Shown: in pieces, positions 1-8,457 of the stretch
Layout of the letters: every line of letters starts with the position of its first letter
How positions within the stretch are numbered: position 1 is the first letter of the stretch
Source: Anaerolinea sp.
Lineage (GTDB): Bacteria; Chloroflexota; Limnocylindria; Limnocylindrales; CSP1-4
DNA length: 33,873 bases
Direction: 5' to 3'
Assembly: GCA_013822395.1 (NCBI GenBank)
Contig: PNKK01000025.1
Location: forward strand, 1 to 33,873
Translations under genes and position numbers: made by a program
The notes under the pieces: model-generated
Told to the model about the DNA's origin: nothing
The model's database searches: none
The model's input: the letters and a program-made list of their open reading frames with translations, nothing else

Positions 1-80
1 ATCGTGCTCACCGGAACATCATCGCGCCACGGGCTTCCGGCTGCTCGCCGAGTCCTCGACCGATCCGCGGCGCGCAACGG

Positions 81-120
81 CTGGCTCGGCCCGGCTGACT
101 CGGCTGGCTCGGCCCGGCTG
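81..120. repeat. 23-bp-period direct repeat upstream of tRNA-Gln
   Basis: A 17-base unit (CTGGCTCGGCCCGGCTG) occurs at 81-97 and again at 104-120, with a further partial copy after it. The open frame across 1-342 shows no protein-like composition and crosses the tRNA gene, so I see no gene in 1-193 other than these repeats and the tRNA promoter. Confidence 0.6.
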
Positions 121-174
121 CCTCGGCCCGGTCGCGTCGATCTGAGGGTCGGGCCATCCCGGCGGGCTTCGGAG

Positions 175-180
175 TATGAT
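175..180 (+). promoter_or_regulatory. Possible -10 box for tRNA-Gln / glnS
   Basis: TATGAT lies 13 bases before the first base of tRNA-Gln, so transcription would begin a few bases upstream of the mature tRNA. No good -35 box is visible. Only 74 bases separate the tRNA from the glnS start, so the two are probably co-transcribed. Confidence 0.45.
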
Positions 181-193
181 CCGGCCCGGCCGC

Positions 194-268
194 TGGCGCG
201 TGGCTCAACGGTAGAGCACCTGACTCTGGATCAGGGGGTTCCAGGTTCGAATCCTGGCGCGCCAGCCA
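194..268 (+). tRNA. tRNA-Gln (anticodon CUG)
   Basis: A full cloverleaf can be drawn. The acceptor strands TGGCGCG (194-200) and CGCGCCA (258-264) pair perfectly. The anticodon stem is CCTGA/TCAGG around the loop CTCTGGA, which places CUG as the anticodon and reads CAG (Gln). The T arm is CCAGG-TTCGAAT-CCTGG. The discriminator base is G265 and CCA is encoded at 266-268. It lies directly upstream of the gene for its own synthetase, glnS. Confidence 0.95.
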
Positions 269-342
269 ACTCTCGAGGGAGTGTGGTGCGCGCGTTCGCG
301 AGCCGCGACTCCTCTCCGACCCGATCGCAGGAGCCGCGCCCG

Positions 343-2076
343 ATGCCCGACCAGCCCGCCGATCGGCGACCGCCCACCGATCCTGCGCGCCCCGGCGCCC
401 CGGACGCGGGGGCGCCCGAACGGCGCGACTTCATCCGCGAGATCGTCGCCGCGGACATCGCCGCCGGCCGGGTGGCGGTACCCGTCACCCGGTTCCCGCC
501 CGAGCCCAACGGCTACCTCCACATCGGCCACGCCAAGTCGATCTGCCTCAACTTCGGCATCGCCGCCGAGTTCGGCGGCCGGTGCCACCTCCGGTTCGAC
601 GACACGAACCCGGTCAAGGAGGAGCAGGAGTACATCGACGCGATCGTCGAGGACGTCCGGTGGCTCGGCTTCGACTGGGGCGAGCACCTCTACCACGCAT
701 CCGACTACTTCGAGCAGTTGTACGCCTGGGCCATCCACCTCATCGAGCGGGGCCTCGCCTACGTCGACGACCAGTCCCCCGACGAGATCCGCGAGACGCG
801 CGGGACGCTGACCGAGCCGGGCCGCGAGTCAGCGTGGCGGAACCGCCCGGCCGCCGAGAGCCTCGACCTGTTCGCCCGGATGCGCGCCGGCGAGTTCCCG
901 AACGGGGCGCGCGTCCTCCGGGCGAAGATCGACATGGCCAGCCCGAACCTCAATCTTCGCGATCCCGTCCTCTACCGGATCGTCCACGCCAGTCACCCGC
1001 GGACCGGCGACGCCTGGTGCATCTACCCGACCTACGACTTCGCCCACGGCCAGTCGGACGCGATCGAGGGGGTGACGCACTCGATCTGCACGCTCGAGTT
1101 CGAGAACCACCGGCCCCTGTACGACTGGCTCGTCGAGCACCTGCCGGTCTCGCACGTGCCGCACCAGTACGAGTTCGCGCGGCTGAACCTGACCCACACC
1201 GTCCTGTCCAAGCGCGTTCTCCTGCGGCTCGTCAGGGAGGGCCACGTCCGGGGCTGGGACGACCCGAGGATGCCGACGATCTCGGGCCTCCGGCGGCGCG
1301 GCTTCCCGGCCGAGGGTATCCGCGACTTCGCCGCGATGATCGGCGTCGCGAAGACCGATTCGGTCATCGAGGTCGGCCAGCTCGAGTTCGCCGTCCGGGC
1401 CGTCCTCAACCGGACGGCGCCGCGGCGGTTCGGGGTCCTCGACCCGCTGAAGGTCGTGATCACGAACTGGCCGGAAGGCCGGGTCGAGACGATGGAGGTC
1501 GTCAACAACCCCGAGGATCCCGCGGCGGGCACGCGCTCGGTGGCGTTCGGACGCGACCTGTGGATCGAGCGCGAGGACTTCATGGAGGCGCCGCCGCCGA
1601 AGTTCTTCCGGCTCGCGCCGGGGCGCGAGGTCCGGCTCCGGAACGCGTACTTCATCACCTGCGACGAGGTCGTCAGGGACGCGACCGGCGCGATCGCCGA
1701 GCTCCGCTGCACGTACGATCCCGCCACCCGCGGCGGGGACGCGCCCGACGGCCGGCGGCCGAAGTCGACGCTCCACTGGGTGTCCGCCGCGCACGCCGTG
1801 CCGGCCGAGGTCCGGCTCTACGACCACCTCTTCTCGTCGCCGATCCCCGGCGCCACTGGAGCGGACGCGTTCGAGGATCTCAATCCGGCGTCGGAGACGA
1901 TCATCCGCGGCGCGATGCTCGAGGCGACGCTGGCCGAGACGCCCGTCGGCCAGACGGTCCAGTTCGAGCGCCTCGGCTACTTCGTCCGGGATCCCGATTC
2001 ACGTCCAGGCATGCCGGTCTTCAACCGCACGCTCACCCTCCGCGACACGTGGGCCAAGGTCCAGGCCAGGGGCTGA
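343..2076 (+). CDS. glnS: Glutaminyl-tRNA synthetase
   Basis: Class I aminoacyl-tRNA synthetase that charges tRNA-Gln with glutamine in the cytoplasm; 577 aa, a normal length for bacterial GlnRS. The N-terminal signature [15 protein letters not shown] carries the HIGH motif at residues 60-63. The KMSKS-equivalent is VLSKR at 287-291. Between them are the expected Rossmann fold and acceptor-binding insertion, and the C-terminal half has the GlnRS-type anticodon-binding beta barrels. I chose ATG 343 because CAGGAG lies 10-15 bases upstream; the frame is open further upstream but runs through the tRNA. Presence of GlnRS means direct Gln-tRNA charging, although it does not exclude a GatCAB route. 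GlnRS rather than GluRS is supported by the overall pattern and by the adjacent tRNA-Gln. Confidence 0.96.
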   Translation: MPDQPADRRPPTDPARPGAPDAGAPERRDFIREIVAADIAAGRVAVPVTRFPPEPNGYLHIGHAKSICLNFGIAAEFGGRCHLRFDDTNPVKEEQEYIDAIVEDVRWLGFDWGEHLYHASDYFEQLYAWAIHLIERGLAYVDDQSPDEIRETRGTLTEPGRESAWRNRPAAESLDLFARMRAGEFPNGARVLRAKIDMASPNLNLRDPVLYRIVHASHPRTGDAWCIYPTYDFAHGQSDAIEGVTHSICTLEFENHRPLYDWLVEHLPVSHVPHQYEFARLNLTHTVLSKRVLLRLVREGHVRGWDDPRMPTISGLRRRGFPAEGIRDFAAMIGVAKTDSVIEVGQLEFAVRAVLNRTAPRRFGVLDPLKVVITNWPEGRVETMEVVNNPEDPAAGTRSVAFGRDLWIEREDFMEAPPPKFFRLAPGREVRLRNAYFITCDEVVRDATGAIAELRCTYDPATRGGDAPDGRRPKSTLHWVSAAHAVPAEVRLYDHLFSSPIPGATGADAFEDLNPASETIIRGAMLEATLAETPVGQTVQFERLGYFVRDPDSRPGMPVFNRTLTLRDTWAKVQARG

Positions 2077-2135
2077 TCCGCCGGGCGACGCTGTCGCCGC
2101 CGCTTCAGGGTAGCTTGGGGCCACCCCCGCACCGC

Positions 2136-2166
2136 TGGCGAGTGGCCAAGCGGTAAGGCACCTGAC
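2136..2166 (+). pseudogene. Truncated tRNA-Gln (5' 31 bases only)
   Basis: TGGCGAGTGGCCAAGCGGTA and the bases that follow match the tRNA-Gln at 194 through acceptor strand, D arm and the 5' side of the anticodon stem, with a few substitutions. The match stops abruptly at about 2166: no anticodon loop, T arm or 3' acceptor follows. A TAGCTT box at 2111-2116 could be its former promoter. It is probably the 5' half of a second tRNA-Gln gene cut by a deletion, an insertion or an assembly join. The new sequence leads straight into the SWIM/MoxR operon. Confidence 0.7.
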
Positions 2167-2221
2167 GTCGTCCCTGTTCGCTACGCTGTGGGTACCGCTC
2201 ACGGAACGTCGCCGGAGAGAG

Positions 2222-5047
2222 ATGCTCACGCTTTCGGCCGAACAGGTCCGCACGCTCGCGCCAGACGCTTCGGCTGCGCGCGCTGGCGAGGCGCTCGGCG
2301 ATCGTCGACACTGGTCGGCCACCGGACGCACGGAGAGCGCCGCATGGGGTCTCTGCCAGGGCAGCGGCTCGTCGCCCTATCAGGCGGTTGTGGACGTATC
2401 CGGCCCGGCTTACAAGTGCTCGTGCCCGTCGCGCAAGATCCCCTGCAAGCACAGCCTCGGTTTGCTCTTCCTCCTTGCCGACGGCGATGTTGGACAGGAC
2501 GTGCCGCCGGACTGGGCGCGGACGTGGCTCGAAGCCCGGGCAACGCGAGCCGCGGCCGGGGCAAAGACCGAAGGCACCGCCGAGGTTGATCCGGCCGCGC
2601 GGGCCCGGCGCGTCGAGTCGCGCGGGAAGAAGGTGGACGCCGGCATCGCCGAGCTCGATCGCTGGCTGACCGACCTCATGCGCCGCGGCCTCGACAGCGC
2701 CCGGGCCGAAGGCTACCGGTTTTGGGACGCGATGGGCGCCCGCCTCGTCGACGCGCAGGCGGGCGGGCTCGGTCGGTCGGTCCGGGCGCTCGGTTCGGCG
2801 GCGAGTGCGGGCGAGGCGTGGCCGCACGTTCTCCTCGAGGGTACCGGCCGGTTGTACCTTCTGTGCGAGGCGTATCGCCGGGTCCAAGACCTCCCAAGTG
2901 AGCTCCGCGCGGATGTGCGGTCGCTCGTCGGCTGGACGACGAAGGAGGACGAGCTCGATGACGCCGATGCCGTCGACGACCGCTGGCTCGTCGTCGGGCG
3001 GACGGTCGACGATTCGGGGCAGGTCATCACGGCGCGGACATTCCTGCTCGGCGAGTCCTCGAAGCGGATGGCCATCCACCTTGCCTTCGGAGTCGGGGCC
3101 GCACCTCCGACCGTGCTCGCCATCCCCGGCCAGGCGTTTCTCGCGACACTCGCCTTCTACCCCTCGGCCACGCCACTCCGGGCCGCGGTTCGCCCGACGA
3201 TCGTGCCCGACGGTGAGGTCACGGCGGTCCCCGAGACGATCGGGCTCGGCGAGGCCGTCGCGAGCCACGCTGCGCGGCTCTCCCGCAACCCGTTCGTCGC
3301 CGGATGGCCTGTCGCCATCCACGATGTCGTCCCGGTCCGCCGTGACGGGCGGCTGCTCGTGCGCGACTCCGACGGCAACGCGCTGCCGGCCGCCCCGGCC
3401 GCGCTGGCACCGCGGCTCCTGGCGATCTCCGGCGGGCACCCGATCACGCTCGTCGCCGAGTGGGATGGCACGTGGCTGCGGCCCCTCAGCGCCCTCGCGG
3501 GTGGATGGCTTGCCGCGGTTGGCGGGTCCCAAACCGAGGCGACCGCCGAGATCGGTGGCGACATCGACTGGTCGCAGCTCGTGTCGGCGGCGCTGCTCGG
3601 CACCGAGCGGAGCGGCAGTGCGGTGCCGGTCCCCCAGTCGGTCGCGCGCCTGGTCGTCGGCGCCGAGCCCGAGCGTGCGTTGCTCGCGGCCGCGGGCACC
3701 GTCGCCGTTCGCCGGCGGGCCGCCCGCCGAACGGCCGTCGATGACGCGCCCTTGCCCGCACCCGCCGAGCATGACCCGCGGCCGACGCTGACTGGTACCG
3801 CGGCCCGCCTCCTCGAACTCGTGATCACGGACCAGCCGGCTCTCGTTCCCGAGTTCCTTGGGTTGGTCCAGCCATCGCGGCGGCGACTCCCCGACGAGTG
3901 GCTGCCGGATCTCCTCGAGCTCGCCGCCCGGTCCCGCGCCGTGCGAGACGCCATTGCCGATGTCGGGGGACCTCGGGCGACATGGCTGGCGGCCGCGCTG
4001 CCGGAACTCGACCCCGGGGGCGGTGCGCCGATCGGGCAGGAGCTGGATGAAGCCTGGGAGGCAGCGGGGAGTGCGGCCGCGCGCGTGGCGCTCGTGGGCG
4101 CGATGCGCCGGGACGACGTCGCGACGGCTCGGGACGCGCTCGCGCGGTGGCTCCCCGCTGTCGCGGGCGACGAGCGGGCACGGATCCTCAGCGCCCTCGA
4201 GGTGGGCCTCGAGCCGGCCGACGAGGCTCTCCTTGCGCGCGGCATCGGCGATCGCCGAATCGACGTCCGCCGCGCCGCGGCCGCGCTCCTCGTGCGGCTA
4301 CCGGGCTCGGCCCTGACCCGGCTGATCGAGGACCACGCCCGCCCGCTCCTCGAGATCCGAGGACGGCTGAGGCCGAGCCTCGCGATCACCCTCCCGACAA
4401 TCGACCCCGAGCTCGAGGCCGCGGGCTTCGGCGGCAAGCCCCCTGCGGGCTTCGGAGAGCGGGCCTGGCTCCTGCGCGACCTCATCGCCCATGTCCGGCC
4501 CGGACGGTGGATCGAGTGGCTTGGCACCGACCCGTCCGGCCTCGTCGACCGGGCGCTGCGCGCGGACGATGCGCGCCCCGTCTTGGAGGGCTGGATCGGA
4601 GCGACGGGGCGCTTCGGCGACCAGGGCTGGGCGTCGGCGCTGCTGCGCGCGGCGGATGTCCGCACCAAGGTCATGGTCAATATCGGCCAGGTATTCGAGC
4701 ACCTCGACCCGGCCGGCCGGGCCACCGTCCTTGCCGAGACCGCGAAGCAGCTCGAACCCGCGATGCTCGCTGCGTTCGTCGAGGACGTGCCAGCGCCGTG
4801 GCCGCGTGCCCTCGTCGAGGCCGTCTTGGGCGTGGCCGGCACGCTCTCGGGCAGCCAGCATCCCGAGCAGGCCCTCTACCAGCTCATCCGCGCCGGGGCC
4901 ATCGGGCTGCCGCCAGCCCGCGCCGTCGACCTCACCACGCTCGCCTCGTACCGGGGCGAGATCCGTCCCGCCTTGATCGGCGCGATCGAGACGATCCGCC
5001 TTCGGGCCCGCTTCCACGACGCCTTCGCCAACCTGCCGTCCGCATGA
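2222..5047 (+). CDS. SWIM zinc-finger protein fused to a DUF5691 domain
   Basis: A 941-aa protein, first gene of a four-gene operon. Near the N terminus it has a SWIM zinc finger, CxC-x6-CxH, with ligands C66, C68, C75 and H77; SWIM fingers bind nucleic acid or protein. A middle region of unknown function follows. From about residue 447 (DWSQLVSAALLGTER) it matches the opening of DUF5691, which continues as an Ala/Leu/Arg-rich helical-repeat-like region to the end. In many genomes the SWIM and DUF5691 parts are separate neighbouring genes, so this looks like a fusion. The E. coli counterpart of the SWIM gene is yehQ. Start ATG 2222 has GGAGAG just upstream. The gene begins only about 55 bases after the tRNA-Gln stump. 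The molecular function of the family is not established. Confidence 0.8.
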   Translation: MLTLSAEQVRTLAPDASAARAGEALGDRRHWSATGRTESAAWGLCQGSGSSPYQAVVDVSGPAYKCSCPSRKIPCKHSLGLLFLLADGDVGQDVPPDWARTWLEARATRAAAGAKTEGTAEVDPAARARRVESRGKKVDAGIAELDRWLTDLMRRGLDSARAEGYRFWDAMGARLVDAQAGGLGRSVRALGSAASAGEAWPHVLLEGTGRLYLLCEAYRRVQDLPSELRADVRSLVGWTTKEDELDDADAVDDRWLVVGRTVDDSGQVITARTFLLGESSKRMAIHLAFGVGAAPPTVLAIPGQAFLATLAFYPSATPLRAAVRPTIVPDGEVTAVPETIGLGEAVASHAARLSRNPFVAGWPVAIHDVVPVRRDGRLLVRDSDGNALPAAPAALAPRLLAISGGHPITLVAEWDGTWLRPLSALAGGWLAAVGGSQTEATAEIGGDIDWSQLVSAALLGTERSGSAVPVPQSVARLVVGAEPERALLAAAGTVAVRRRAARRTAVDDAPLPAPAEHDPRPTLTGTAARLLELVITDQPALVPEFLGLVQPSRRRLPDEWLPDLLELAARSRAVRDAIADVGGPRATWLAAALPELDPGGGAPIGQELDEAWEAAGSAAARVALVGAMRRDDVATARDALARWLPAVAGDERARILSALEVGLEPADEALLARGIGDRRIDVRRAAAALLVRLPGSALTRLIEDHARPLLEIRGRLRPSLAITLPTIDPELEAAGFGGKPPAGFGERAWLLRDLIAHVRPGRWIEWLGTDPSGLVDRALRADDARPVLEGWIGATGRFGDQGWASALLRAADVRTKVMVNIGQVFEHLDPAGRATVLAETAKQLEPAMLAAFVEDVPAPWPRALVEAVLGVAGTLSGSQHPEQALYQLIRAGAIGLPPARAVDLTTLASYRGEIRPALIGAIETIRLRARFHDAFANLPSA

Positions 5048-5063
5048 CCAGGAGGGAGAACCG

Positions 5064-6161
5064 ATGACCGCGACGCCTTCGCCGACCATCCTTCGCGCCC
5101 ACGCGGAACAGGCCCGCGCCGATGAACTCGCGGTTCTCGGGCGGATCGACGACCGCGAGCGGCCGCCGGGCTGGCGACTGTCGCCCTGGGCCGTCGTGAC
5201 GTTCGTCCTCGGCGGCCGCGTCGCGGACGGGAGCGAGATCACGCCCAAGTACATCGGCGACCGCCGGCTCGTCGAGATCGCAGTGGCCACCCTTGCCACG
5301 GACCGCGCGCTGCTCCTGCTCGGCGTCCCGGGCACGGCCAAGACCTGGCTGAGCGAGCACCTCGCCGCAGCGATCAGTGCTGATTCGACGCTTCTTGTCC
5401 AGGGCACGGCCGGCACTGGCGAGGATTCGATCCGCTACGGATGGAACTACGCGCGGCTGCTCGCCGAGGGCCCGAGCCGGGCGGCGCTCGTGCCGAGTCC
5501 CACGATGGTCGGCATGGAGCGCGGCGCTATCGTCCGCGTCGAGGAGCTGACGCGGATCCCGTCGGACGTCCAAGACGCGCTGATCACGGTGCTGTCGGAG
5601 AAGGCGCTCCCGATCCCGGAGCTCGGCGAGGAAGTCCAGGCTGTCCAGGGCTTCAACGTCATCGCCACAGCCAACAATCGCGACCGCGGCGTGAACGAAC
5701 TCAGCTCGGCGCTCAAGCGGCGCTTCAACACCGTCATCCTGCCGCTGCCCTCCTCGGTCGCCGAGGAGGTGGAGATCGTGCAGCGGCGGGTCACCGAGAT
5801 GGGTCGTGCCCTGGCGATTCCCGCCGAGGCACCGGCGCTCGAGGAAATCCGCCGGATCGTGATGATCTTCCGCGAGCTGCGCTCGGGCCAGACCGAGGAC
5901 GGCAAGAACAAGCTCAAGGTCCCGTCGGCGACCCTCTCGACGGCCGAGGCGATCGCCGTCGTCAACCAGGGTCTCTCGCTCGCCGCCCACTTCGGGGATG
6001 GCCGCCTGTCGCCGCGCGATATCGCCGCCGGGCTGACCGGCGCCGTCGTCCGCGATCCCGTCCAGGACGCTGCCGTCTGGCGCGAGTACCTCGAGACCGT
6101 GATGAAGGAGCGCGCTGGCTGGCGGGACCTGTACAAGGCCTGCCGCGAGGCGGCCGACTAG
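5064..6161 (+). CDS. MoxR-type AAA+ ATPase (YehL-like)
   Basis: A 365-aa AAA+ ATPase. Walker A is GVPGTAKT at residues 87-94. The Walker B strand reads IVRVEEL (156-162), so the usual Asp of the DE pair is Glu while the catalytic Glu is kept; I believe this is common in the YehL-like branch. Sensor 1 is in the segment FNVIATANNRDRG, and LKRRFN supplies the arginine-finger region. MoxR proteins are thought to act as chaperone-like remodellers together with VWA proteins, and one lies two genes downstream. It starts 16 bases after the SWIM gene stop with AGGAGG at 5050-5055 as ribosome site. The substrate is unknown. Confidence 0.85.
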   Translation: MTATPSPTILRAHAEQARADELAVLGRIDDRERPPGWRLSPWAVVTFVLGGRVADGSEITPKYIGDRRLVEIAVATLATDRALLLLGVPGTAKTWLSEHLAAAISADSTLLVQGTAGTGEDSIRYGWNYARLLAEGPSRAALVPSPTMVGMERGAIVRVEELTRIPSDVQDALITVLSEKALPIPELGEEVQAVQGFNVIATANNRDRGVNELSSALKRRFNTVILPLPSSVAEEVEIVQRRVTEMGRALAIPAEAPALEEIRRIVMIFRELRSGQTEDGKNKLKVPSATLSTAEAIAVVNQGLSLAAHFGDGRLSPRDIAAGLTGAVVRDPVQDAAVWREYLETVMKERAGWRDLYKACREAAD

Positions 6162-6168
6162 GGCCGCC

Positions 6169-8457
6169 GTGACGACAACGATCCTCGGGATCCGTCACCA
6201 CGGCCCTGGTTCGGCGCGGAGCGTCCTCGCCGAGCTCGACCGGCTGCAGCCCGACGCAGTCCTCATCGAGGGGCCGTCAGATGCCACGGCCCTGATCCCG
6301 CTCATCGCCGACGCGGCGATGCGACCGCCGGTTGCGCTCCTCGTCTATGCGCCCGACGAGCCGCGCGTCGCGACCTTCTATCCGCTCGCCGCATTCAGCC
6401 CGGAGTGGGTCGCAATGCGTTGGGCGCTCGAACACGGCGCTGTCGTGCGGTTCATCGATCTCGCGGCAGGTATCCAGTTCGCCGTCGCGAAGAGCGAATT
6501 CGAGCGCCGGATGGCCGAGGCGACGACCGCAACTCCGCCTGCCGACCAGCAAGGCGATGACGCGATCGAACCGACCCGGGCCGAGGAACCTGAGACACTT
6601 GTCGAGGTCATGCGGACGGATCCGCTGACCGAGCTCGCGAAGGCGGCCGGTGATGAGGACGGCGAGCGCCTGTGGGACCGCCTCGTCGAATCGCGGAGCG
6701 ACTCATCGGACCTGTTCGCGGCGGTGACCGAGGCGATGACGGCAGTGCGCGGGGCGCTGCCCGAAGGCGACGCCCTCACCCTCCAGCGCGAGGCGGCGAT
6801 GCGTCGAGGGATCCGCGAGGCACGCAGGGATGGGCACGAGCACATCGTCGTCGTTTGCGGCGCTTGGCACGGGCCGGCGCTCACCGACCTGCCGCCCGCG
6901 GCCGAGGACGACCGGACGCTGAAGGGCCTGCCGCGGCCGATGAGGACGGCGGCTGCGTGGGTGCCGTGGACCTTCGACCGGCTCGCGTTCGAGTCGGGCT
7001 ACGGCGCGGGAATCGACTCGCCAGGCTGGTACGCACACCTCTGGTCGGGCGCCGAGCCGCTCGCTGTGTCCTGGATGGCACGAGTCGCCGCGCTGTTCCG
7101 CGAGGAAGGACTCGACGCATCGGCGGCCCACCTCGTCGAGGCGACCCGACTCGCCGAGACGCTCGCCGCGATGCGCGGCCGGGCGCTGCCGTCACTGACC
7201 GAGCTCAACGAAGCCGTCCGGGCGACTCTCGGGTTCGGGTCGGATCTGTCGCTCCGGCTGGTCCGTGATCGCCTGGTCGTCGGCCAGGTCATGGGCGAGA
7301 CGCCGGCTGATGCGCCGGCGGCACCGCTCGCGGCGGACCTCGAGCGCGAGACGCGGCGGCTCCGGATGAAGCCCGAGCCCGGGCGGAAGACGATCGACCT
7401 CGACCTACGCTCTGAGACGGATCTGTCCCGGAGCCATCTGCTCCACCGGCTCGGGATCCTCGGGATCGGCTGGGGTCACACCGAGCAGGCACGCGGAAAG
7501 AGCGGCACATTCCACGAGGTCTGGGTCCTCGCCTGGCAGCCCGAGTTCGTGGTCGACCTTGTCGTCGCGAGCCGCTTCGGGAACACGATCGCCGAGGCTG
7601 CGGCCGCATCGTCGATCGAGGCCGCCCGAGGAGCCAACGGCCTCCCGGAGCTGACGGAGCTCATCGAGGCCGTCCTCTTGGCCGACCTTGCCGAGGCAGT
7701 CGAGATCATCGTCGCCCGGATCGGCGACGTGGCCGCCGTCGGGGCCGACGTCCCGGCCCTGATGGAGGCACTCCCGCCGCTCGCTCGGGTCCTGCGGTAC
7801 GGCAACGTCCGGGGTACCGACGCGACCGCGGTGGCCAGCGTCGTGGACGGACTCGCCGCCCGGATCTGCGTCGGCCTCGCGACGGCCGCGGCATCGCTAG
7901 ACGATGAGGCAGCCTCGGCGTTCGCCAGACTGGTCGACGGCGTCCATGGCGCGATCGCATTGCTCGATCACGCCGACCACCGCGCGGCTTGGCGCGAGGC
8001 GCTCGGGCGGCTCGTCGACCAGGAGGGCATCCATGGCCTCGTCGCGGGTCGGAGTTGCCGGCTCCTCCTCGACGAGGGCGTGCTCGGGAGGCTTGAGGCG
8101 ACCAGGCGGATGCGTCTGGCGCTCTCGCCGGGCGCCGACCCGGCCTTCGGTGCGGGATGGGTCGAAGGCTTCCTGCGCGAGAGCGGCACGATCCTGCTCT
8201 ACGACGAGGACCTCTTTGGCGCGCTCGACGGCTGGGTCGCCGACATGCCGCCCAACGCCTTCGAGAACGTCCTGCCGCTCCTTCGCCGAACGGTCGCGAC
8301 GTTCACGCGACCCGAGCGTCGCTCGATCGGCGAGCGGGCATTGGCAGGACGGAGGGCCTCGCCGACGAGCGGCGGCGGCGAGCTCGACGACGAGCGTGCG
8401 GAGCTGGTCATGCCGATCCTCGCGCGGATCCTCGGCGTCGGGAGCGACGAAGCATGA
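6169..8457 (+). CDS. DUF5682 family protein (YehM-like)
   Basis: A 762-aa protein that matches DUF5682, the regular partner of SWIM, MoxR and VWA genes. The N terminus reads ILGIRHHGPGSARSVLAELD and then PDAVLIEGP; a second conserved-looking His is in CGAWHGPAL (H234). This pattern of an N-terminal G-x-x-H, a PD-hhhEG segment and a later G-x-H motif resembles the TraB/ChaN/EreA (TIKI-like) hydrolase fold; that is my inference, not an established assignment. The C-terminal half is mostly helical with no motif I recognise. The GTG start at 6169 lies 7 bases after the MoxR stop, and the stop overlaps the VWA start in ATGA, so expression is coupled. Confidence 0.8.
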   Translation: MTTTILGIRHHGPGSARSVLAELDRLQPDAVLIEGPSDATALIPLIADAAMRPPVALLVYAPDEPRVATFYPLAAFSPEWVAMRWALEHGAVVRFIDLAAGIQFAVAKSEFERRMAEATTATPPADQQGDDAIEPTRAEEPETLVEVMRTDPLTELAKAAGDEDGERLWDRLVESRSDSSDLFAAVTEAMTAVRGALPEGDALTLQREAAMRRGIREARRDGHEHIVVVCGAWHGPALTDLPPAAEDDRTLKGLPRPMRTAAAWVPWTFDRLAFESGYGAGIDSPGWYAHLWSGAEPLAVSWMARVAALFREEGLDASAAHLVEATRLAETLAAMRGRALPSLTELNEAVRATLGFGSDLSLRLVRDRLVVGQVMGETPADAPAAPLAADLERETRRLRMKPEPGRKTIDLDLRSETDLSRSHLLHRLGILGIGWGHTEQARGKSGTFHEVWVLAWQPEFVVDLVVASRFGNTIAEAAAASSIEAARGANGLPELTELIEAVLLADLAEAVEIIVARIGDVAAVGADVPALMEALPPLARVLRYGNVRGTDATAVASVVDGLAARICVGLATAAASLDDEAASAFARLVDGVHGAIALLDHADHRAAWREALGRLVDQEGIHGLVAGRSCRLLLDEGVLGRLEATRRMRLALSPGADPAFGAGWVEGFLRESGTILLYDEDLFGALDGWVADMPPNAFENVLPLLRRTVATFTRPERRSIGERALAGRRASPTSGGGELDDERAELVMPILARILGVGSDEA

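Noticed and set aside
4..342. N-terminal extension of glnS to position 4
   Set aside because: The extension runs through a complete tRNA gene and has no similarity to GlnRS; ATG 343 has a ribosome site.
2136..2215. A second complete tRNA-Gln after glnS
   Set aside because: Sequence after 2166 cannot form an anticodon loop, T arm or acceptor 3' strand; only the 5' part is present.
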